Notes under the pieces: model-generated
Told to the model about the DNA's origin: nothing
What the model saw: the letters and a program-made list of their open reading frames with translations, nothing else
Database searches by the model: none
Translations under genes and position numbers: made by a program
Shown: piece by piece, positions 55,597 through 64,000 of the stretch
Layout of the letters: each line of letters opens with the position of its first letter
Position numbering within the stretch: the stretch's first letter is position 1
Origin: Adenophora triphylla var. japonica
Lineage: Eukaryota > Streptophyta > Magnoliopsida > Asterales > Campanulaceae
Direction: 5' to 3'
NCBI GenBank assembly: GCA_022495995.1
Contig: JAFEMH010000758.1
Location: forward strand, 62,001 to 126,000
DNA: 64,000 nucleotides

Positions 55597-58478
55597 ATGG
55601 CGGGTAATGATGGAGATCAGGATCGGGCTTTGGGTAATGTTGGTAATCCGAATTCCGAAATGATGGATATGTTCCGAGTGTTTCTTCAGAATATGGCAAA
55701 TCAGAATCAAGGTAGGGGACAACAACAGCCCGAAGGCAGGCAAGGGCACCATGGTCTAGAGAAGTTCGTGAAGATGTCTCCTCCTAGCTTCAACGGAGAT
55801 CCGAATCCGGCGAAGGCAGAGAGATGGCTTGAAGCGATGAATAAGATTTTCTAGGCAATGGAGAGTTCGGATGCGGAAAAGGTAAGATGCGCCGTTTTCA
55901 AGTTGGAAGGACCCGCCGAGCACTGGTGGCAGGTAGTGAAGGATGGTTGGGATTGGGATTTGACACCACAAACTTGGGAGAATTTCACGCGCAAATTCCG
56001 GGATCATTTCGTTCCGATGGTTACTAGAGATAAGAAAGAGGTTGACTTTCTGAAACTGGAGCAAGGGACGATGACCATAGCACAGTATTCAGCCAAGTTT
56101 ACAGAGTTAGCCCGATATTGTCCCCATTTGGTACCGGAGGAAGAGAGACGGATCTACCGGTTCGTGAAAGGCTTAAGGGTGGTGTTCCGGAAGCAGTTAC
56201 TGACGCATGACTTCGCCAACTTTCAGGCAGCCGTGAATATGGCGTATCGGATTGAGAATGATATAGAGGAGCACTGTGGTAAAACTGAAGGCGGAAACAG
56301 AAATAGATTCCAAGGTCAAGGTTCGGGACTGAATAGAGGGCAACCGAGGACAGCAGCTCCGAGAGCAGGTAGAGGAGGATTTGTGGCGGCTCCGACAAAC
56401 CGTTCGCCTTCAGGTCAGTTTGGTACAGTTTGTGGGTATTGTAAGAAGCTGGGGCATTCGGAGGACAAGTGTTGGAGCAAGCAAGGCCGATATTTAGAGT
56501 GTGGGGCGACAGGCCATTTCCGAAGGAATTGTCCCAAGTGTCAAAAGAAGCAAGCTTCGGGTAGTGGACAAGGGGGACAAGGTAGTGGTGTGAAGAGAGA
56601 TGTAGACGGGAAACCCAAAGATAGAGTGCAAGGTCGAGTGTTCGCCTTGGGTCGAAGAGAGGTCGATCCCAATGCCGTCATTAGAGGTATAGTTCCTGTC
56701 TCAGGAGTTAAGGCCCGCATTCTTATAGATCCCGGGTCTTCCCATTCATTTGTGGCATCTCATTTTGTATTTTCATTGCATAAATTGCCTTAATCTATGC
56801 CTTATGTGTTGGAGGTCTCTACTCCTATGGGAGAGTGCCTTGCATCTTCTTTGATATATCCTGGTTGTGATGTGACTATATGTGGGCATGTATTGCCGAT
56901 GGATTTGGTCGAGTTACCAATCCGTGACTTTGATGTGATCCTTGGGATGGATTGGTTGAGTCAGTGTCATGCTTTGGTAGACTGTCATAGAAAGCGAGTC
57001 TCATTTGCTATGCCTGATGTGCCTACTTTTATATTTGATGCGGACAAATTTATGTTCGGTTTACATGTTATTTCTGCTTTAAAGGCTAGAAAGATGCTAT
57101 CTAAGGGGTGTGCGGGTTACTTGGCTTATGTGGTAGATTTTAATAAGAAGTCCCCCGAGTTAGCTCATGTCCCGGTTGTTAATGAATTTAGCGACGTGTT
57201 TTCTAGTGAGTACTCTATGCCTCCGGATCATGAGGTAGAGTTTTGTATTGACTTAGTGCCCGGTACCGCCCCTATCTCTAAAGCACCCTATAGAATGGCT
57301 TCGGCCGAGTTAAAAGAGTTGAAGGTCCAATTGCAAGAATTGCTAGACCGGGGTTTTATACGCCCAAGTGTGTCTCCGTGGGGAGCACCGGTTCTATTTG
57401 TTAGGAAGAAGGATGGTACCTTACGATTATGTATTGATTATCGTTTGTTGAACCAAGCCACCATAAAGAATAAGTATCCTCTTTCGCACATAGATGATTT
57501 ATTTGACCAACTTCAAGGTTCCGTGATTTACTCAAAACTTGATTTGAGAAGCGGATACCATCAGTTGGAGATTAGACCGGATGATATTGCCAAGACCGCT
57601 TTCCGAACGAGATATGGTCATTATGAGTTTGTTGTGATGCCGTTCGGGTTGACTAATGCTCCAGCCGTGTTTATGGATATGATGAACCGTGTTTTCAAGC
57701 CTTATCTTGATAGCTTTGTGGTGGTATTCATAGATGACATCCTTGTATATTCTAAGTCCCGGGAAGAGCATGAAAATCATTTGAGGATTGTCTTGTCAGT
57801 TCTTCGTGAGAAGCAGTTGTATGCCAAGTTCAGCAAGTGCGAGTTTTGGCTTGAGCAGGTTTCTTTCTTGGGGCATGTAGTGTCGAGTTCGGGAATTTCC
57901 GTTGATCCTTCGAAAATTGAAGCCATGGTTAATTGGAAGCAACCTTCGACTGTGACTGAGGTTCGTAGTTTTCTTGGTTTGGCAGGATATTACCGAAGGT
58001 TTATAGAAGGTTTTTCTCGGATTGCTACTCCGTTGACTAGATTGACTCGGAAAGATGTATCGTTCATATGGGATTCCAAGTGTGAAGCAAGTTTTAATGA
58101 GTTGAAGAAGAGGTTGACGACGGCTCCTATTCTTACCCTTCCGGATGGTTGTGAGAATTTTGTGATCTATAGTGATGCCTCGAAGGCGGGTTTGGGATGT
58201 GTCCTAATGCAAAATGGGAAAGTTATTGCGTATGCCTCTAGGAAGTTATCACCGGCGGAACAGAATTACCCTACTCATGATATGGAATTGGCGGCGATCG
58301 TGTTTGCGTTGCATAAGTGGAAGCATTACCTTTATGGGACGAAATTTGAGATATTCACCGACTATAAGAGTTTGAAATACTTTTTTACCCAAAAGGAGTT
58401 GAACAACCGGCAAAGGAGATGGCTAGAGTTCTTGAAGGATTTTGATTGTGTAATATCTTATCACCCGGGAAAGTCCAA
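55597..58478 (+). pseudogene. Element A gag-pol (Tekay/Del-type chromovirus), two stops, truncated after RNase H
   Basis: Gag starts at MAGNDGDQ (55597). TAG at 55852-55854 interrupts it, and it resumes at 55858. The Retrotrans_gag region includes WENFTRKFRDHFVPMV and LEQGTMTIAQYSAKFTELAR. Two zinc knuckles follow (CGYCKKLGHSEDKC; in the second the first Cys is Tyr: YLECGATGHFRRNC). The protease motif is ILIDPGSSHSF. TAA at 56791-56793 is the second stop. RT includes [23 protein letters not shown] and active-site [11 protein letters not shown]. RNase H includes [33 protein letters not shown] and [12 protein letters not shown]. The frame ends at SYHPGKSN, where the inverted LTR of element B begins, so integrase and chromodomain are not here. 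Apart from the two stops the reading frame is long and clean. Confidence 0.93.
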
Positions 58479-60964
58479 TGTGAGGACCCCGACCCGGAAC
58501 CTACACGTGTCCCGAGCTGGAGCGTGTTCAATCTAACCCAAATTTCCTAAACTTTCAAAACTTTTATCTAACTTTCAAACATAAATACAATTGTCATATC
58601 CATTTCAAAATAACTTTACACCTTTCCACCATGGATAAAGAGTTGACCAACTTTGAAAATAAGACACTGTTTTAGTTACAAAAAGACATCGGTTATAACA
58701 TAAAAATTAAGGTTTATAAATACAAACTCCATAAATGAATTATACCCAAAATATACTTTCTACGCCAACCTATTCATACCCCGACAATTCCCAAAATCAC
58801 TTCCAAACTCCTTACCGCCCTTACTTGGCCGGTCCGCCTGTCTCGGAATCTAAAAACATTAAAGGGAGAGGGGTGAGAATAAATCTCAGCAAGCTATTAT
58901 GAATGCAACAATATGCCAAGTAAAATGAAACACATAACAAGTTGCATATAACACATTGGAAAAACTGTAAACACCTTACATTACCTTGGTTTACCTTTTC
59001 CCGTCTGAACAATAGTCGTACAACATTGGGTATAATAATACTCCAATCTTAAGTGAGCTGCTTAAGCAATACTCACATCTTATAAGACCCATTTTTTAGG
59101 GAACCAAATAAGATAGTAGCAACTCTGTAAGGCTTTTGGCTCACTACAGATGCTATAACCCCAACCTGTGGCCACAGAAGGGGACGGTCACAGATATAAC
59201 ATAATCCGATCACATTAGGTCACACTTTCATAATTGATCGTATTATGTTATATCCCCAAACATCAGCTGATTAACACATTATCAAGCACATAATAGTTAC
59301 TTGAAATATAATCCACAAACGGGATAAGCAATATAGCCACATGGTAAAATATACTCATGTTCAACAAATCTCATAGTGTAACATTTATTAAAACAATATG
59401 CATAATTAAGCAATATAACCACATGGTAAAATATACTCATGTTCAACCAATAATCAGAGTGCAACATTTATGTAATACACTAAGCATAATAAAATCCATA
59501 AATATGTTCTCAAGTAAGATAATGAGATATCATCAACCCATCTTACTTAGTCATTATACAACAATATATGATCTCTATAAGAATCCAAGTTAACTCTACC
59601 AAGTTAGAGTCACATTTAATAAACTGCCAAATGATTTCTAAGTCGGAGGTAGAGGGCTTCCGTAGTTCCATTTTAATCCATTTAAGGTATCCTCAAGTGG
59701 CTCAAGTGTTCTACTTATAACTTAAGTTAAAAGGATTAATTCACATCCGGTTTGGATTTGATTCCACTAATTTATAATGGTTAGGAATCACGCCACTAGG
59801 TTGTTGGTGAAAATCAGCAAGAAAAGTATCTAAGGAGGATCTGGCACCATGGGCGACCGCCCATGTCACTTGGGCGACCGCCCAAGTGGTTCTCAAAATT
59901 AACCCAAGTTGCTGCCTAGATGGGCGGCCGCTCAACATCACTTGGGCGACCGCCCAAGACCCCTGTCCAGAAATATCAACTTCCAAACCCTTGTTTATCT
60001 AGGTTCTTTTCCTTTTTAAATCTTCCTAACTTCCATGATCACCAAATGAATTTCCTCACTTTACAATCTCATCCTAAATCCTTTAAACCCAAAATAACAT
60101 AAACCTAGATTATTTTCCATAAGATTTCCAACCCATTTTATCAACACATTTCCAGTTTAATTCTCTAAAATTAACTCCACCCATTTCTTACATTCTAAAT
60201 CAACTTCTAGAAACAAGAGCATCATCTCATATCATTTATCAATTCCCCAATTTCAAGAAGGTTCCAAAGCATTTTAACAACTATCATCATAACAAGAACA
60301 ACCATAAAGAATTCATGAAAATTCAATGAAGGGAAAGGTCATAATAACTCACCTTAGCAAATACAAGATGAAATGAAGTTTTTCTTGGCTTGATCAACTC
60401 TCCTAGTTGCTCCACTCTCAAAAGTACAATCGGATTTGAAAATGGAGGAGGATTTATCTTGGGAATGATTTGGGAGATGAAGCTTTCATGGGGAGATTTT
60501 TCCATGGAGATTGTAAGAAGAAAAATGAAGGGAGATGATGAAGGAGGTGAATAAAAAGAGACAAGGGAGTATGGGAGGAGTAAGGTGTTTATTGACTATT
60601 AGGGGAGAAAGTTGAGGGAAATAAGGGGGAGGTGATGGCCCCCCATCCCCAATTAATCAAGGCTTCCCAAAATGATCAACTAAGTCCTCCAAGTTCTAAA
60701 ATAGTAAACTAAACCCTCCTACTCAAATACTTTACCCCACATACTTTAACCTCCTTTCACATTTTATTCATTTTCTATTATTATATTTTCCCAAGATGCT
60801 TTATTTTATTTCTCTAGAAATTCTAAGAATTCCAAATTATTTTCCAACCATTTCATCTTAATATCAAAATTTTAAAGATATAAAATAAACTCATAAAGCT
60901 AACATTAATATTAAAAGCATATTATATTATACTAAAACTAGTGCCTATGGTTAGGGTCGTGACA
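58479..60964 (-). mobile_element. Element B 3' LTR, inverted relative to element A, 2486 bp
   Basis: Exact LTR ends: TGTGAGGACCCC at 58479 and GGTTAGGGTCGTGACA at 60964. The sequence is the reverse complement of element A's LTR with many differences. A polypurine tract (AAGGGAGAGTGAG on the minus strand) adjoins the inner end at 60965, which proves this is a 3' LTR of a minus-strand element. The TCCAA before 58479 is the expected target duplication. Confidence 0.9.
59849..59959. repeat. Palindrome cassette GGGCGACCGCCCA in element B LTR
   Basis: Four copies (about 59850, 59871, 59931 with one variant, 59944) placed at the LTR position where element A has GGCACGAGTCGTGCC repeats. The neighbouring GTTGCTGC / ATTTCTGG sequence is conserved between the two LTRs. 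Confidence 0.88.
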
Positions 60965-63900
60965 CTCACTCTCCCTTAAAGAAAATTTGTCCCGAATTTG
61001 ACTGGTACTTACCTAAATGTCCAACCCGCCTCGGTTACTTATGTATAACTCAGACTCCAATTCCCAAATAGGCTCTTCAATGTTGTGATTCCTCTCCAAT
61101 ATTTCTAATTCCATTAACAATACGGTATTACAACTTAATATTCCAAGAATACCATGCAATTATCACTAACCCGAATTTTCACGACCTCAATAAGAATATA
61201 AATAATTAAAAGTATTACAACTTATGTCACCAAATACATTACAATATTACATTAAACTTCAAATACTCTATGAGCTGCTCCAACCCAGTCTATCAGTCAA
61301 CTCACCAACTTTTTCTAAAGCTTCAAATGGATTAACAAATTTTGACGCCAATTTACCCTAGGCCTTGCTTCACCAACCTCACCCCAACAAATTAAAGATC
61401 GATATTTTCTTCCCGAACCACGCCTCATACGGTATTATCTCAATGCTAGAATGATAACTACTATTATACGCACTCAACCACTGGTAACCATACGTCCTAT
61501 TGACTACTAACATCCATTGTTCATGCCCGTAGCATATATTCAATAATAAATAATGATTCCTCAAATTTTCACAAGGTTAAACTTAATAGCATTCCTACAT
61601 TCCAAAAGGACCTTCCCCAGTTGATGTCTATCCAATCCATTTAACACTATGGGTTTTATACAATCGAACTATCCCCTAACATATGTGAGGACTTTATCAA
61701 TAAATATCTCATCAAACTATATATATAATGAGTAGAAAATACAATTCAACTTTCTATAACAAAACAACATACCCCTCTTTACTTCCAATGTAACTCAATC
61801 ACAAAATCTATCGTGATAATACTCTTAAGTTCAATCTAGAACTCTAAATATTTTAATAAATCTTCTAACGTCAATATTCTATTTTCACAGTTCAATGCTC
61901 CAATTATGTTCAGGCCCAGTGACAGATCAATATCCGAATCAAATGGTTGGCCGCCCACAACGGAGCCGATCCAACTCCAATACAAAAACCGAGTCTACTG
62001 CGACCGTCACATTAATATCCCCACAATTTATCAAATCATTTCTCGGATCCAAAACTTTAATATAATTAATCACTATAGGGAAACTAGGTTGCCTTTCTAC
62101 TTGCTTCTGTACAACTTATATCTTTAGAATACCAAGTCTTTCTAAAATTTACAACATCTTTCAAAATTCCAAAGAATAGATAAAAAGAGATCCAAAGAGA
62201 CTCGAATGGTTTATTTATTTAAAACCGTCCCATACCAGTTTTAATTAACTAAATCACTCACAATTTTAAGAATTTTCAAAAGATTGATAAGCTAAACAAA
62301 ACTGACTCGAGTGATCTAATTATCTACAACCGTCCCATACCAGTTGTAGATAATTAAATTACTCACATATTTTAATGTACACAAAAACGGTTCACTGACT
62401 TTAATAAATCAATATATTCCCGAAGGCACAGATGCTCATATCGAAGTTCAATATACAATCCAAAGTTGTAAAGCACATTTAAAACAATTCTAACAAAATA
62501 TTCTTGTTTGACCTCTATTTATAGTGTAGCCACCACTCATAATATTTATACTTAGTTAAATTATCCACAAGAAAACAAAATCTCGTAATACTAATACTAT
62601 CTTCTATAAATAACACTAAAATATTCTTTGAGATAATAAACTTGGTAAATCGTCCTCAATTCAATAATTCCTCAAGTTGAATATTCAACACTTTTTATTT
62701 AATTTGAGTCATCCCTTCCCTACTTTTAATATTGGTATTGTACTTAGTAACAACATTTTGCATACATTAAGTTTCTGATCAAATACCATGATTTCTAAAT
62801 AAGAAAATATAATTGGAGCTCACATAGATCAATCATCCCCAAATTGCAATTAACATTAACAGTATAACTAACTTACCTCTCAATAACCATCAACAATTAA
62901 AAATCCGTATAACGTCAATATCTTCCAAGCATCACACCAATCCCTCATATGAGTCACGCCACTAAGTCGACCTATAGGGTGTAATCATCCTAAAGTATCC
63001 TGTCTTCCAATAAGATTCATCCTCATTTTATATTCTCAACTAATGATAATCGTTTCGCAAAACAAACCATATTCATACATTACCAATTCTTGAAGTTGAT
63101 CCTATAAGTCACCAATAACTACATCTATTATACTTTTTCATATTTACCCTATTTACCTCTCCATAACTAATACACAACCACAAACCATAACAGTCATAAT
63201 AGATACAAATGTTGTCTTAAGTATATCCTTACAACAAATATTCACTACAATTGTAACATCCCGAAAATTCAACTAATAACCATTGAGTATTCTACTAGTT
63301 TCTAAAATCAGTCATACACATCCTCAATAAGTGTTAACGAATACTTATTCTTCACAGTTACTAATTTGAGATCTCCATAATCTATAAATAACCACCAAGT
63401 ATCATCTTTTCTAATTATAGTGCTAATTTATCCTTACGGAGTTTCGCTAAGCTAATTATCTTCTTTATCAATTAATTTCCCAAGTTGAATCATCAATTCC
63501 ATCATCCTAATCAGTGTCCTCTATCTAGGAATCTGAATGCCAAAATAGTACCTTATATCAACTCAAAGCCTCAATATCCTGGTATGATACCTGATGGAAA
63601 CCCAATTTGAAACTCACATGGAAAACACCACTTAATCAACTTATAGGGTGATATTACCTACAAGAATATCTGATTTCCTATTCAAATTAGTAGTAAGAAT
63701 ACAGTCAATCTCTCATTAGAGATTATACTTATAGCACATAAGGCAGATATATGTCAGTTCTATAAGAACTCGTACTCATGATATCTTATAAACAATATAA
63801 TCTCACTTATACTATCACTTTCAATACTAGTCTCATATATCTAGTCTCCTCCACGCGACACCAATGTATAAATACTCACGCAAGTTATACAACCATAAAC

Positions 63901-64000
63901 CACTCTTAATTAGACCATATACCTAACCTCAACTAAGAGTTCACCAATTTATTTACCACCGGTACATGAGATAATTCAAGTGTCTTTCTCAAATATAACA
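60965..64000 (-). pseudogene. Element B internal region: decayed chromodomain, integrase and pol
   Basis: Minus-strand relics. A chromodomain-type end (NIEEPIWELESE, about 61040-61085) lies before the polypurine tract. Integrase residues AYNSSYHSSIEIIPYEAWFG are at 61390-61460. Upstream to the window edge the sequence is AT-rich and broken by stops; I could not place further domains. It is far more decayed than element A's pol. A small palindromic unit (CTACAACCGTCCCATACCAG then TTGTAG) occurs twice at 62230-62350. Confidence 0.6.

Overview
This is a nuclear plant chromosome segment, most likely from a eudicot. It has spliced genes, abundant Stowaway MITEs (CTCCCTCCGTCCC ends), CACTA, MULE and hAT elements, and nested Ty3/gypsy LTR retrotransposons. 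I could not place it at family level. Only about 1-2% of the window is coding sequence of host genes. Three host genes can be defined exactly: a GH17 beta-1,3-glucanase (21977-23176, +, two exons), the RNA polymerase III subunit RPC3 (23381-35657, -, 14 exons, all phases consistent, 531 aa) and a tRNA-Cys(GCA) (35797-35868, +). A fourth, unidentified and possibly broken gene lies around 15636-17713 (+).

Layout. 1-12985 is a decayed CACTA (En/Spm) transposon whose left end lies outside the window. It has subterminal palindromic repeats at both sides, a broken TNPA/Transposase_24 gene and a broken TNP2 gene, both on the minus strand, and a further minus-strand DUF7745-like pseudogene. It also holds a ~740-bp fold-back element and a striking ~1.4-kb block of 7-bp telomere-like repeats whose strand polarity flips. 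12986-15360 is a minus-strand Ty3/gypsy gag+LTR fragment. 15400-21900 is intergenic DNA with MITEs, a MULE-type element and an unidentified gene. 21977-35868 is the gene island. RPC3 has a 5.8-kb intron filled with MITEs, and the tRNA-Cys gene is divergently paired with RPC3, 139 bp away. 35882-38765 is AT-rich spacer.

38766-64000 is a retrotransposon nest. A plus-strand chromovirus (element A: LTR, iMet primer site, gag-pol through RNase H) has its 5' LTR split by a 14.27-kb minus-strand Tat-lineage element (40261-54527; 5-bp duplication GTATG). A second, inverted copy of the chromovirus family (element B) begins exactly at 58479 inside element A's pol and runs off the right edge. The Tat element carries two genes antisense to its own RT: a four-exon plant-mobile-domain gene and a DUF7745-like gene. 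Its LTRs, and those of A and B, contain different families of short GC-rich palindromes.

How it fits together: the glucanase and RPC3 are convergent (204 bp between stop codons). RPC3 and the tRNA-Cys are divergent, so a Pol III gene shares its upstream region with a Pol III subunit gene. The rest is mobile DNA at various stages of decay. Relative ages can be read from the nesting: element A first, then Tat (LTRs ~1% different by eye) and B inserted into it.
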